64,000 bases of DNA from Lutimaribacter_A marinistellae (GTDB lineage Bacteria > Pseudomonadota > Alphaproteobacteria > Rhodobacterales > Rhodobacteraceae): positions 124,001 to 188,000 of the forward strand of contig NZ_JBHRXI010000012.1 in the NCBI RefSeq assembly GCF_042648365.1, written 5' to 3'. Positions within the stretch are counted from its first letter, which is position 1. Each line of letters begins with the position of its first letter. A program made the translations under genes and the position numbers. This document shows, one piece after another, positions 1 through 9,081 of this stretch. The notes beneath the pieces were generated by a model. The model was given only the letters and a program-made list of their open reading frames with translations. It ran no database searches and had not been told where the DNA came from.

Positions 1-2780
1 TGTCGGAAATCGCTCAGGCCATCGCGGCCGAGGTCGATGCCGACCCCGCGGGCGACGTGACCGGCGCCAACGCCCGCGTCCGCACCGGCGAGGAACGCCG
101 CACTCCTGAAGAGATCGAGCGCATCGTGCTGCGCTCCAACTCCGATGGCTCGCAGCTGACCATTGGCGAGGTCGCGACGATCCGGGTCGAGGGCGTCACC
201 CGGAACCGGTCCTATTTCGTGGCCGAGAACCCCGCAATGTCGATCCGCATCGACCGTTCGGACCAGGGCGACGCGATCCGGATTCAGCACAGCGTCGAAG
301 AGGCCGCCGCCGAGATGCAGCTCTCGTTGCCCGAAGGTGTCACGATCGAGCTGATCCGCACCCGCGCGCAGGCCATCACGGATCGCCTGAACATCCTCGT
401 CGACAACGGGCTCATGGGGCTGGGCCTGGTCGTCTGCCTGCTGTTTCTCTTCCTGAACGCGCGCATCGCCTTCTGGGTGGCGGCCGGCATTCCCGCCGCC
501 ATGTTCGCGGCCATCGCGGTGATGTATCTCGCCGGGATCTCGCTCAACATGGTCTCGCTCTTCGGCCTCATCATCACGCTGGGAATTGTGGTCGATGACG
601 CGATCGTGGTGGGCGAACATGCCGATTTCCGGGCGCGCCGCCTGAACGAGGCGCCGGTCGTTGCCGCCGAACGTGCCGCACGCCGGATGGCGATGCCGGT
701 CTTCGCGGCGACGCTCACGACCGTCATCGCCTTTTTCGGCCTCGTCTCGATCGGCGGCCGGTTCGGAGAGCTGATCCGGGACATCCCCTTCACCGTGATC
801 GCGGTCCTGCTCGCCTCGCTGGTCGAATGCTTTCTGATCCTGCCCAACCACATGAGCCACGCCATCGCCCACTCGGCCAAGCAGCACTGGTACGACTGGC
901 CCAACCGCGTGGTGAATGCCGGTTTCCGGTGGATGCGCGACCGGCTGTTCCGCCCCTTCGTCGGCTGGATCATCACGGCCCGCTACGTGGTGCTTGCCGG
1001 GGCGGTTGTCCTGCTGGCCTCGCAACTGGCGCTGGTGATCGGCGGCGACGTGCAATGGCGCTTCTTCAACGCGCCCGAACGCGGCTCGGTCACCGGCAAC
1101 TTCGCCATGGTCGAGGGGGCCAGCCGCGAAGATACGCTGGAACAGATGCGCGAGTTGCAGCGCGCCACGGATGAGCTTGCCGCCGAACTCGAAGAGCGGC
1201 TGGGCGTGAACCCGGTCGATTTCGTGATGGCGGAAATCGGTGGCAACGCGGGTTTCGGCCTCGCCGGGGTCGAGGGCAAGGATGGCGATCTGCTCGGCGG
1301 CATCTCGATCGAGCTGATCGACGCGGATGCGCGGCCCGGCTACTCCTCCTTCGCTTTCGTCGCCGAATTGCAGGACCGCGTCGTCCAGCACCCGATGACC
1401 GAAACCGTCAGCTTCCGCGGCTGGCGCTCCGGACCGGGGGGCGATGCGCTCGATGTCCAGTTCTTCGGCGCCGATGTCGACACGCTCAAGGCCGCCTCCG
1501 AGGCCCTCAAGGAAGCGCTCCTGCCATATCCCGAAGTCTCGGCCGTCGAGGACAATCTCGCCTACGACAAGGAAGAGATCATCGTCGACCTCACCGCGCA
1601 GGGGCAGGCGATGGGCTTCACCACCGAAACACTCGGCCGCGTGCTGCGCCACCGGCTCAACGGGATCGAGGCCGCGACCTATCCCGACGGACCCCGCAGC
1701 GCCGAGATCCGCGTCGAACTGCCCGAGAACGAGCTGACCGCGGATTTCCTCGAACGCACCCTGCTGCGCAGTCCGCGCGGTGTCTACGTTCCGCTCGCCG
1801 ATATCGTCTCGGTCCGGTCCGAAACCGGCTTTTCCACCGTGCGCCGCGAAAACGGCATCCGCGTCATCTCGGTCACCGGCGACATATCCGAGGACGACCC
1901 CGCCCGCGCCGAGGAAATCACCCAGGCCCTGCAGGCCGAGATCCTGCCCCGCATCGCCAGCGAGCAGCAAGTCGAATGGCGGCTCTCGGGCCTGTCGGAA
2001 CAGGAGGATGAATTCCTCAACGACGCGCGCACCGGCCTTATCCTGTGCCTCACCGGCATCTACCTCGTTCTTGCCTGGGTCTTCGCCAGCTGGACCCGCC
2101 CCTTCGTCGTGATGGCGGTCATTCCCTTCGGCCTCGTGGGCGCGATCTGGGGGCACTATATCTGGGATGTGCCGCTTTCGATGTTCACGGTGGTCGGGCT
2201 GCTGGGCATGACCGGCATCATCATCAATGACTCCATCGTTCTGGTGACGACGATCGACGAATATGCAAGCGAACGCGGCATCGTCCCGTCGATTATCGAA
2301 GGGGCCGCCGACCGATTGCGCCCAGTGATGCTGACCACGCTGACGACCGTTCTGGGCCTCGCGCCGCTTCTGTACGAGTCCTCGCAGCAGGCGCAGTTTC
2401 TGAAACCCACCGTGATCTCGCTGGTCTATGGTCTGGGCTTTGGCATGGCGCTGGTGCTGGTCGTGGTCCCGGTGTTGATCGCCATCCAGCGCGACCTTGG
2501 CCGGCCGATGCGGGCCATGCGCCGCGCGCTGCGTGCGCCCGATGCGCGGGTGCGGCGGGCCAACCTCGGACTTGCCTTCTCGCTGGCCATGTGGCTGGGG
2601 CTGACGATGATCTGGCCGCTCGTGACCGGCGCATTGCCGGATGCAATGCTTCGGGCGCTGCCGGCGCTCGCTGACCGGCCCGCACTGCAAACCGGGCTTT
2701 TGCTGTTCCTCGCGGGCGGGTTGGTTCTGATGCTGCTACTCGCAGCGGCGTCCGCGCTGCTTTTCAGGCGCCGCGCCTGA
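1..2780 (+). CDS. RND efflux permease, HAE1/AcrB type (5' end cut by window)
   Basis: Inner-membrane proton-driven pump of the resistance-nodulation-division superfamily; it would work with a periplasmic adaptor and an outer-membrane channel lying upstream of the window. The frame is open from base 3, so about 926 residues are visible of a family length near 1050-1150. The motif GIVVDDAIVVGE in the central membrane helix is the RND transport Asp pair, and the second repeat has the matching GIIINDSIVLV helix. After the usual last helix region a tail of roughly 95 residues carries two further hydrophobic segments and ends in an Arg-rich stretch, which is longer than a standard AcrB end. Substrate cannot be inferred. 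The 3' end overlaps the convergent NUDIX gene by 17 bases. Confidence 0.9.
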   Translation, partial: SEIAQAIAAEVDADPAGDVTGANARVRTGEERRTPEEIERIVLRSNSDGSQLTIGEVATIRVEGVTRNRSYFVAENPAMSIRIDRSDQGDAIRIQHSVEEAAAEMQLSLPEGVTIELIRTRAQAITDRLNILVDNGLMGLGLVVCLLFLFLNARIAFWVAAGIPAAMFAAIAVMYLAGISLNMVSLFGLIITLGIVVDDAIVVGEHADFRARRLNEAPVVAAERAARRMAMPVFAATLTTVIAFFGLVSIGGRFGELIRDIPFTVIAVLLASLVECFLILPNHMSHAIAHSAKQHWYDWPNRVVNAGFRWMRDRLFRPFVGWIITARYVVLAGAVVLLASQLALVIGGDVQWRFFNAPERGSVTGNFAMVEGASREDTLEQMRELQRATDELAAELEERLGVNPVDFVMAEIGGNAGFGLAGVEGKDGDLLGGISIELIDADARPGYSSFAFVAELQDRVVQHPMTETVSFRGWRSGPGGDALDVQFFGADVDTLKAASEALKEALLPYPEVSAVEDNLAYDKEEIIVDLTAQGQAMGFTTETLGRVLRHRLNGIEAATYPDGPRSAEIRVELPENELTADFLERTLLRSPRGVYVPLADIVSVRSETGFSTVRRENGIRVISVTGDISEDDPARAEEITQALQAEILPRIASEQQVEWRLSGLSEQEDEFLNDARTGLILCLTGIYLVLAWVFASWTRPFVVMAVIPFGLVGAIWGHYIWDVPLSMFTVVGLLGMTGIIINDSIVLVTTIDEYASERGIVPSIIEGAADRLRPVMLTTLTTVLGLAPLLYESSQQAQFLKPTVISLVYGLGFGMALVLVVVPVLIAIQRDLGRPMRAMRRALRAPDARVRRANLGLAFSLAMWLGLTMIWPLVTGALPDAMLRALPALADRPALQTGLLLFLAGGLVLMLLLAAASALLFRRRA

Positions 2781-3186
2781 TCGCCAGCCGCATCAGATCC
2801 GCCACGCCCGAGATCAGCGGCAAACGACCCTCGCGCACATCTCCGATCGGAATCCAAGCGGCATCCATTGCGTCGTCGCCCGCCTGCGGCTCTCCGCGTT
2901 CATACCGACAGGCAACACCCACCAGCAGGTAATGCGTCTTGACCTCGTCACCCTCGCGCAGGATCAGGTCAAAATGGGTCAGGATCTCACCGGCGCGTGC
3001 GTGGATGGAGGTTTCTTCATGCAACTCGCGCATCGCGGTTTCCGCGACCGTCTCGCCCCATTCCACATGCCCGCCGGGAAAGCCCCACATGCCGCGCCCG
3101 GGATCCTTGCCGCGCTGCGCCAGCAAGACGTGGTTGTCACGCAGTACAACCGCCAGCGCCCCCAGAAGAGGTACCCGTGCCGTCAC
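2764..3186 (-). CDS. NUDIX hydrolase
   Basis: A 140-residue pyrophosphohydrolase of nucleoside diphosphate derivatives. The Nudix box is visible: GGHVEWGETVAETAMRELHE followed by ET, giving the GX5EX7REUXEE pattern that binds the catalytic metal. The start chosen is the GTG at 3186, whose bases overlap the TGA of the upstream DsbD-like gene (GTGA), implying translational coupling; the open frame continues further upstream, but that part is the wrong frame of the neighbouring gene. The substrate is not predictable; MutT-like sanitation or NADH/ADP-sugar hydrolysis are both possible. Confidence 0.85.
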   Translation of the reverse strand: MTARVPLLGALAVVLRDNHVLLAQRGKDPGRGMWGFPGGHVEWGETVAETAMRELHEETSIHARAGEILTHFDLILREGDEVKTHYLLVGVACRYERGEPQAGDDAMDAAWIPIGDVREGRLPLISGVADLMRLAIRRGA

Positions 3187-3986
3187 CCCGGCGTACAGCC
3201 CCGGATATCGACAGCATGTTTCGCGCCTAGCACCGTGATCCGGATATCGCCCCGGTCCAGGGCAAAGGCACCACCTGCTTCGTTCACGAACTCCGAAGTC
3301 GCGACCAGCGTGCCGCCTTGCCGCACCGTCTTGGTTTCCGACGCCCAGAGCGATGGGTTGCCGGGCTCGATCACCGCGACCTCTTCGCCGCCGGCCGACG
3401 GCATTGCGATATGCGCCTCGACCTGCATTCCGTCGCGCGTCGGTCGCAGGCGGCATTTCGCCTCGCGTACGCCGCCCTCGCGCGCCGAATATGGCCGCTG
3501 TGCCAGCGCTGCCGCGATGGCCGGGTTGCGCCCGGCGCCAGCGTCCAGCGCATGGTCGAAATCCAGATCGGCGGGCACGCAGACATCCTTGCACACCCCG
3601 AATTCCATCCGCCCCCGCAGCGCGACCGGCTGACCGGGGCGCGCGGGCGTGATCTCGACCGGCAGAACCAACTCATCCGAATAGCCGATGGAGCGCATCC
3701 CGCTCTGGTCGAAAACCTCGGGCGCCGGCCATGTGATCGCCACACCGCCCACGTTGCGCGAACGCGACCAGTCGAATTGCGGCGGAATACCCGCATCCCC
3801 CGGCGCGCGCCAATAGGTCTTCCAGCCGTCGGCAAGCTTCAGGCGCAGCGCGCCCAGGTAGGTGCCGCGCTCGGTCATCCCGCCATCGAGCACCTCGAGA
3901 CGCGCCAAACCGTCTGCATCGCCCGCTTGGGCGCTCGAGGCCAGGCCCGCGGCCATCGCCGCGGCATATGCGATCCGTTTCAGCAT
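3183..3986 (-). CDS. DsbD N-terminal-like periplasmic protein (thiol:disulfide interchange domain)
   Basis: A 267-residue secreted protein with a clear signal peptide (Lys-Arg, hydrophobic core, cleavage near AQA-GD). The rest resembles the periplasmic N-terminal domain of DsbD / ScsB family proteins, including the WKTYWRAPGDAG strand, the GYSDELVLPV segment and a GVCKDVCVP motif with paired cysteines that can exchange disulfides. There is no membrane reductase part or thioredoxin domain, so it is a stand-alone domain, a form common in alphaproteobacteria. The stop overlaps the GTG of the NUDIX gene. Role in reducing periplasmic thiols is inferred. Confidence 0.75.
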   Translation of the reverse strand: MLKRIAYAAAMAAGLASSAQAGDADGLARLEVLDGGMTERGTYLGALRLKLADGWKTYWRAPGDAGIPPQFDWSRSRNVGGVAITWPAPEVFDQSGMRSIGYSDELVLPVEITPARPGQPVALRGRMEFGVCKDVCVPADLDFDHALDAGAGRNPAIAAALAQRPYSAREGGVREAKCRLRPTRDGMQVEAHIAMPSAGGEEVAVIEPGNPSLWASETKTVRQGGTLVATSEFVNEAGGAFALDRGDIRITVLGAKHAVDIRGCTPG

Positions 3987-4118
3987 GGTTCATAAATGCG
4001 TCATCAAACGCGCTTTGCCAAGTCACGTTCGGGTCAGCAGCGCTTTCGCCGTTGCAACCCTTGCACCGGGCGCGTCACATCTCCATTCTTGAAAGAGAGA
4101 CGAAACAAAGACAGGCGC

Positions 4119-4676
4119 ATGATGGATCTGACCGGAAAACTTCTGATCGCGATGCCCGGCATGGGTGACCCGCGGTTCGACCATTCGGTGATCTACCTGT
4201 GCAGCCACGGCTCGGACGGGGCGATGGGGCTCATCGTCAACAAGCCCGCCGACCTGCCGATGAAAACGTTGCTCGACCAGCTGGAAATCGGCTGCGCCAT
4301 CCCTTCCGTTGCCGACGCGCCGGTGCGCTTCGGCGGTCCGGTCGAAACCGGGCGCGGTTTTGTCCTGCATAGCTCGGATTATGACGCGAACCTGCATTCG
4401 CTCAACGTCGCGCCGGGCTTTTCCATGACAGCGACGCTGGACGTGCTCGAGGATATCGCCAAGGGCCGCGGCCCCGAACGCGCGCTGATGATGCTGGGAT
4501 ACTCCGGCTGGGGTCCCGGTCAGCTCGAAGAGGAGATCGCGGCCAATGGCTGGTTGACGGCCGATGCGTCGTCCGACCTTGTCTTCGGTCAGCCCGACGC
4601 CGACAAGTGGGAGGCTGCGCTCGGCTCTCTCGGAGTCGATCCGCTGACACTCTCGGCCAGCGCGGGGCACGCCTAG
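4119..4676 (+). CDS. yqgE: YqgE/AlgH family protein
   Basis: A 185-residue cytosolic protein of the widespread YqgE/AlgH (UPF0301) family, whose biochemical function is not settled. It begins MMDLTGKLLIAMPGMGDPRF and contains HSVIYLCSHGSDGAMGLIVN, both hallmark family stretches, and GYSGWGPGQLEEEI near the C-terminus. The frame is open about 40 codons further upstream, but that extension is Arg-rich and not family-like, so the ATG at 4119 is taken. Divergent from the DsbD-like gene; its TAG stop overlaps the stop of the threonylcarbamoyl-AMP synthase gene on the other strand. Confidence 0.9.
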   Translation: MMDLTGKLLIAMPGMGDPRFDHSVIYLCSHGSDGAMGLIVNKPADLPMKTLLDQLEIGCAIPSVADAPVRFGGPVETGRGFVLHSSDYDANLHSLNVAPGFSMTATLDVLEDIAKGRGPERALMMLGYSGWGPGQLEEEIAANGWLTADASSDLVFGQPDADKWEAALGSLGVDPLTLSASAGHA

Positions 4677-5614
4677 CGCGGCGCCGCGGCCCGACGCAGC
4701 CGGTCGTTTATCGCCACGCCAAGCCCCCTTTCGGGGATCGGCGACACCGCGATCGGCCGCCCCAGCGCGTCCAGCCTGTGCAGCGCCGCAAAAAGCGCCG
4801 CCGCCGCCTCGGCAAGGTCGCCCGTTTCCGACAGGTTCAGATCGCATTCCATACGTCCGAAGCCCAGCAGAACCTCGTCACCCTCGGCCCGTTTCGCGTT
4901 CAGCCGCACCGATGCCTCGGGCGCGTAATGCGACGCCAGCTGGCCCGGAGCGGTGATCGAGCCGCTTTCGTCACGTGCGAGGGGGGCGCCCAGCACCGCC
5001 TCGATCTCCTCGCCCGCCAATCCGCCGGGGCGCAGCAGTCGTGGCTCGTGCGACAGGCCCAGGATCGTCGATTCGACCCCGACGCCGCAGGGACCGGCAT
5101 CCAGTACTGCCGCGATGCGTCCCGACAGTCCTGCCAAAACGTGATCTGCCGTGGTCGGACTGATCCGCCCTGACGGGTTGGCCGAGGGCGCGGCAAGCGG
5201 CCCGCCCACTTCGCCCAATAGCGCCCGCGCCACCGGATGGGCCGGAACCCGCACCGCCAGCGTCTTCAGACCCGCCGTGACCAGCGAAGATACGCCATGC
5301 CCCGCCCGCAGCGGCAGTACCAGCGTCAGCGGCCCCGGCCAGAACGCCGATGCCAAGCGCTCGGCCGCGTCATTCCACTCCACCAGCGCCTGCGCATCGC
5401 GCACCGTGGCGACATGCGCGATCAACGGGTTGAAACTAGGCCGGCCCTTGGCCTCGTAGATCGCCGCCACCGCCCGGCCATTGCGCGCATCGCCGCCCAG
5501 CCCATAGACCGTCTCGGTCGGAAAGGCGACAAGCCTGCCCGCGCGCAACAGTGCGGCGGCATGGGCGATGCCCTCCGCATCGGCGGGCAGGCGGGCGGTG
5601 GTCTGTTGGCTCAT
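4673..5614 (-). CDS. tsaC: L-threonylcarbamoyladenylate synthase (Sua5/YrdC)
   Basis: Makes threonylcarbamoyl-AMP from threonine, bicarbonate and ATP for the t6A37 modification of ANN-decoding tRNAs. The 313-residue protein is the long Sua5 type: a YrdC domain over about residues 1-205 with AFPTETVYGLG, the KGRPSFNPL nucleotide/threonine-binding stretch and APSANPSGRISPT, then a C-terminal Sua5 domain beginning near the SITAPGQLASHYAP linker. Start ATG at 5614 gives the usual N-terminus. Tail-to-tail with yqgE, divergent from the acyl-CoA dehydrogenase gene. Confidence 0.93.
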   Translation of the reverse strand: MSQQTTARLPADAEGIAHAAALLRAGRLVAFPTETVYGLGGDARNGRAVAAIYEAKGRPSFNPLIAHVATVRDAQALVEWNDAAERLASAFWPGPLTLVLPLRAGHGVSSLVTAGLKTLAVRVPAHPVARALLGEVGGPLAAPSANPSGRISPTTADHVLAGLSGRIAAVLDAGPCGVGVESTILGLSHEPRLLRPGGLAGEEIEAVLGAPLARDESGSITAPGQLASHYAPEASVRLNAKRAEGDEVLLGFGRMECDLNLSETGDLAEAAAALFAALHRLDALGRPIAVSPIPERGLGVAINDRLRRAAAPR

Positions 5615-5787
5615 GACCGGGCAGATGGCTCCGAAAATCGCTATGACGCGGCGTTTTGGTTGCTTGAACGAGGCATGTCGATAGGTAATCGATCAAGCTC
5701 CGATGAATATCGGCCCGGCCCGGCGATTCCAAGCCCGCCCGCGCCCATGAGCGAGACACGAAGCCCAGACCAGATCCGGGAGACACC

Positions 5788-7494
5788 ATGCCCTATCGCG
5801 CCCCCGTAACCGATTACCAGTTCCTTTTCGACAATATCGTCGGCTTCAACGAGGTCGCCGTCACCGACCGCTTTGCCGAGGCTACCTCGGATGTCGTCTC
5901 GGCCATCCTCAACGAGGCCGGCAAGATGTGCGAAACCGTGATGGCACCGTTGCAGCGCAATGGCGACCAGCACCCGGCGGTGCTGGAAAACGGTGTCGTG
6001 CGCACCTCGCCCGGATTTGCCGACGGTTTCAAGGCGATTGCCGAGGGTGGCTATATCGGCATCAGCGCAGATCCCGAGTTCGGCGGGCTGGGCCTGCCGA
6101 TGACGCTCACCACCGCCGTGAACGAGATGATGAGCGCGGCCTGCCTGTCGCTGCAACTCGCCCCGCTGATGAGCCAGGGCCAGATCGAGGCACTGGAGCA
6201 TCACGCCAGTGACGAACTCAAGGCCACCTACCTGCCCAAGCTCATCTCGGGCGAATGGACCGGCACCATGAACCTGACCGAACCGCAGGCAGGCTCCGAC
6301 GTCGGCGCGCTCACCTCCAAGGCCGTGCCCAACGGCGATGGTTCCTACGCGATCACCGGGCAAAAGATCTATATCTCGTGGGGTGACAATGATTTCACGG
6401 GCAATGTCTGCCATCTCGTGCTGGCACGTCTGCCCGATGGTGTGCCGGGGACCAAGGGTATCTCGCTGTTCCTCGTGCCGAAATACATCCCCGACGAGAA
6501 TGGCGAGCCGGGCCGTGCGAACGAACTCAAGGTCGTCAGCCTCGAACACAAGATGGGCCTGCACGGCTCGCCCACCTGCGTCATGCAGTATGATGGCGCG
6601 ACCGGCTGGCTGGTCGGCCCGGAACATGGCGGCATGGCCGCGATGTTCACCATGATGAACAACGCCCGCCTCGGCGTGGGCGGGCAGGGCATCGGCGCCG
6701 CCGAAGGCGCGTTGCAACACGCGCTGGCCTATGCACTGGAACGCCGTCAGGGCCGCTCGATCCACGGGTACTCCATCGCGGCGCATGCCGATGTGCGGCG
6801 CATGCTGATGACGATGAAGGCCGAGGTCTTTGCCGCCCGCGCCATCGGGTTGGCCTGTGCCGTGGCCATCGACATGGAAGACGCCACCGGCGAAGAGCAC
6901 TGGGCCAAGCGCGCCGCCTTCCTGACCCCCATCGCCAAGGCCTTTGGTACCGATACCGGGGTCGAGGTGTCGAACATGGGCATCCAGGTCCATGGCGGCA
7001 TGGGCTTTGTCGAGGAAACCGGCGCCGCGCAATATGCCCGCGACGTGCGCGTTACCACGATCTACGAAGGCACCAACGGCATCCAGGCGATGGACCTCGT
7101 CGCGCGCAAGATGATGGACGGGGGCGAGGCCGCCTTCGGCCTGCTTGACGAAATCGAAGCGAATGCCGAGGCGGGCCGCGCCTCGCACAAGGACCTGGCC
7201 GAAGCCGTCTGGCAGGCGACCGAAACGCTGCGCGAAGGCACCGAATGGCTGGTGGCGCAATCCGACATGGATGACCGTTTCGCCGGCGCCGTTCCCTTCC
7301 TGCGCGCCTTTGCACGCGTGCTGGGTGCGCATTTCCACCTCAAGGCGGCGATGGCCGAACCGGGCGGGCCGCGGGAAACGCTGGCGCGGTTCTACATCGA
7401 ACGGATGCTGCCGGAACACGCGCCGCTTCTGACCCATGCGCAATCGGGCTCCGCCGGGCTTTACGCCATGAACCTCGACGATCTGGCCGCTTGA
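5788..7494 (+). CDS. acyl-CoA dehydrogenase, DmdC-like (3-methylmercaptopropionyl-CoA dehydrogenase family)
   Basis: A 568-residue FAD enzyme oxidising an acyl-CoA to its enoyl-CoA. The N-terminus MPYRAPVTDYQFLFDNIVGF, the MNLTEPQAGSDVGAL flavin-binding loop and the MGIQVHGGMGFVEETGAAQY stretch match the long acyl-CoA dehydrogenases with an extra C-terminal domain. This group includes DmdC, which acts on methylmercaptopropionyl-CoA in the DMSP demethylation pathway of roseobacters. Several paralogues of this type occur per roseobacter genome, and no dmdA, dmdB or dmdD lies in view, so the substrate is uncertain. One base separates its stop from the MBL hydrolase start, so the two are probably co-transcribed. 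Confidence 0.85.
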   Translation: MPYRAPVTDYQFLFDNIVGFNEVAVTDRFAEATSDVVSAILNEAGKMCETVMAPLQRNGDQHPAVLENGVVRTSPGFADGFKAIAEGGYIGISADPEFGGLGLPMTLTTAVNEMMSAACLSLQLAPLMSQGQIEALEHHASDELKATYLPKLISGEWTGTMNLTEPQAGSDVGALTSKAVPNGDGSYAITGQKIYISWGDNDFTGNVCHLVLARLPDGVPGTKGISLFLVPKYIPDENGEPGRANELKVVSLEHKMGLHGSPTCVMQYDGATGWLVGPEHGGMAAMFTMMNNARLGVGGQGIGAAEGALQHALAYALERRQGRSIHGYSIAAHADVRRMLMTMKAEVFAARAIGLACAVAIDMEDATGEEHWAKRAAFLTPIAKAFGTDTGVEVSNMGIQVHGGMGFVEETGAAQYARDVRVTTIYEGTNGIQAMDLVARKMMDGGEAAFGLLDEIEANAEAGRASHKDLAEAVWQATETLREGTEWLVAQSDMDDRFAGAVPFLRAFARVLGAHFHLKAAMAEPGGPRETLARFYIERMLPEHAPLLTHAQSGSAGLYAMNLDDLAA

Positions 7495-7495
7495 T

Positions 7496-8542
7496 ATGGA
7501 TGGCGGCCCGACACGCGTGATGCGCACCCCGTGGGACACCCCTCCGGCACCCGGCGAGGCGATCGAGGTGGCCGAGGGCGTCCTCTGGATGCGCCTCCCG
7601 CTGCCGATGAAGCTCGACCATGTCAACGTCTACGCTCTGGATGACGGCGACGGCTGGACCGTGGTCGATACCGGATTTTCCTCGAAAAAGACCCGCGGCA
7701 TCTGGGAAACCCTGATGTCGGGTCCCCTCAAGGGGAAGCCCGTCACACGCGTCGTGGCCACCCATCACCACCCCGACCACGTCGGCAATGCCGGCTGGTT
7801 CCAGTCCGAGCACGGGGCCGAGCTTGTCACCACGCGCACCGCCTGGCTCTTTGCGCGGATGCTCACGCTGGACGTGCAGGAAAGCTGGCCCGAGGAGACG
7901 CTGAATTATTACCGCAGCGCCGGCATGGCGCCGGAAATCCTGGCCAAGCGCATGGCGGACCGCCCGTTCAACTTCTCGGACATGGTCTATCCCATGCCGC
8001 TCGGCTTCACGCGGGTGAAACAAGGCGACGTGTTCCGCATGGGCGGGCGCGATTGGGACGTGCATATCGGCAATGGCCACGCCCCCGAACATGCCACCTT
8101 CTGGAGCCGCGACGACCATCTCGTGCTGACGGGCGACCAGATCCTCAGCTCGATCAGCCCCAATATCGGCGTCTACGCGACCGAACCGATGGCCGATCCG
8201 GTGGCCGACTGGCTGGAAGCCTGCGAGCGGCTCGAGCCTCTGGCAAGGCCCGACCACCTTGCACTTGGCGGGCACAAGCTGCCATTCACTGGCCTGCCCA
8301 TCCGCATGCGGCAACTGATCGACAACCACCACAGCGCGCTCGACCGCCTGCTGCGCCATCTCGACACGCCCAAGACCGCCGCCGATTGTTTCGCGCCGCT
8401 TTTCAAACGCACCATCGGCGAGGGCGAATATGGCCTCGCACTGGTCGAGGCGGTTGCGCATCTCAACCACCTCTACCACATAGATGACGTAACGCGGACA
8501 CGCCGGGAGGACGGGGCCTGGCTCTACCAACGCAAGGGGTAA
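7496..8542 (+). CDS. MBL-fold metallo-hydrolase
   Basis: A 348-residue metallo-beta-lactamase-fold hydrolase. The metal-binding HHHPDH motif follows VTRVVAT, a second His ligand is in GNGHAPEH, and the bridging Asp is in LTGDQIL; the third His site is likely GGHK. The C-terminal region of about 90 residues resembles the helical extension of glyoxalase-II-like and LACTB2-like hydrolases. Because it sits one base after an acyl-CoA dehydrogenase, a thioesterase or hydrolase step on the same CoA or acyl product is a reasonable inference, but not demonstrated. Confidence 0.85.
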   Translation: MDGGPTRVMRTPWDTPPAPGEAIEVAEGVLWMRLPLPMKLDHVNVYALDDGDGWTVVDTGFSSKKTRGIWETLMSGPLKGKPVTRVVATHHHPDHVGNAGWFQSEHGAELVTTRTAWLFARMLTLDVQESWPEETLNYYRSAGMAPEILAKRMADRPFNFSDMVYPMPLGFTRVKQGDVFRMGGRDWDVHIGNGHAPEHATFWSRDDHLVLTGDQILSSISPNIGVYATEPMADPVADWLEACERLEPLARPDHLALGGHKLPFTGLPIRMRQLIDNHHSALDRLLRHLDTPKTAADCFAPLFKRTIGEGEYGLALVEAVAHLNHLYHIDDVTRTRREDGAWLYQRKG

Positions 8543-8545
8543 GCC

Positions 8546-9022
8546 ATGGGCGACCAGATCGAAACCACGGCCGAGGCCGCCGAGGCCGAGGCGCTGCCAC
8601 GCTGTCACGAGGTGCATTCCGACCCCGACAGCAGCGCCCGGCTGGGCGAGGTGCCCGAGCCGATGCAACGCGCCGCCAAAAGCAAGAGCCCCGCGCAATG
8701 GGCCTATGAGCGGCTGATTCTCTATATCCGCAACTTCGAAAAGCAGCTCGATGGCGAGCACGAGGTGGCGATGGGCTTTGCCGGTGGCGATACCGGCGTA
8801 CTCAGGATCGAGGGGATGGGATACTTCGACCCCGATATCGTCACGTTCTATGGAAGCGACGCAACCGGCACCAAGACCCAGCTCATCCAGCATGTCAGCC
8901 AGCTCAGCGTGATGTTGCGGGCCCTGCCCAAACCGCGCAAGGACGGCCCCGCGCAGCGCATCGGCTTTCGCCTCGCGCAGGATCTCGACGGGGCAGGGGA
9001 CACGATCGCGGAAAAGACATAA
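8546..9022 (+). CDS. conserved hypothetical protein (DUF6173-like)
   Basis: A 158-residue soluble protein, starting three bases after the MBL hydrolase stop and probably in the same transcript. The first 45 residues are acidic and probably disordered; from about residue 50 a conserved-looking domain begins SPAQWAYERLILYIRNFEKQ and continues through GFAGGDTGVLRIEGMGYFDP and FYGSDATGTKTQLIQHVSQL. I recall this pattern as an uncharacterised Rhodobacterales family (DUF6173), but no catalytic motif is evident. No signal peptide or membrane segment. Confidence 0.7.
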   Translation: MGDQIETTAEAAEAEALPRCHEVHSDPDSSARLGEVPEPMQRAAKSKSPAQWAYERLILYIRNFEKQLDGEHEVAMGFAGGDTGVLRIEGMGYFDPDIVTFYGSDATGTKTQLIQHVSQLSVMLRALPKPRKDGPAQRIGFRLAQDLDGAGDTIAEKT

Positions 9023-9081
9023 CCCCACGGCTTGATTTTCGCGTGGCCGCCGCGCTCAATGGGGCGTGAACAGCTGCCGGA

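Noticed and set aside
5641..7626. 661-codon open frame on the minus strand opposite the acyl-CoA dehydrogenase
   Set aside because: It is a shadow of a strongly conserved plus-strand gene in GC-rich DNA; its translation has no recognisable domain and is rich in His, Arg and Gly.
7340..9028. 562-codon minus-strand frame opposite the MBL hydrolase and its neighbour
   Set aside because: Antisense to two clear genes with intact motifs; no domain features of its own.
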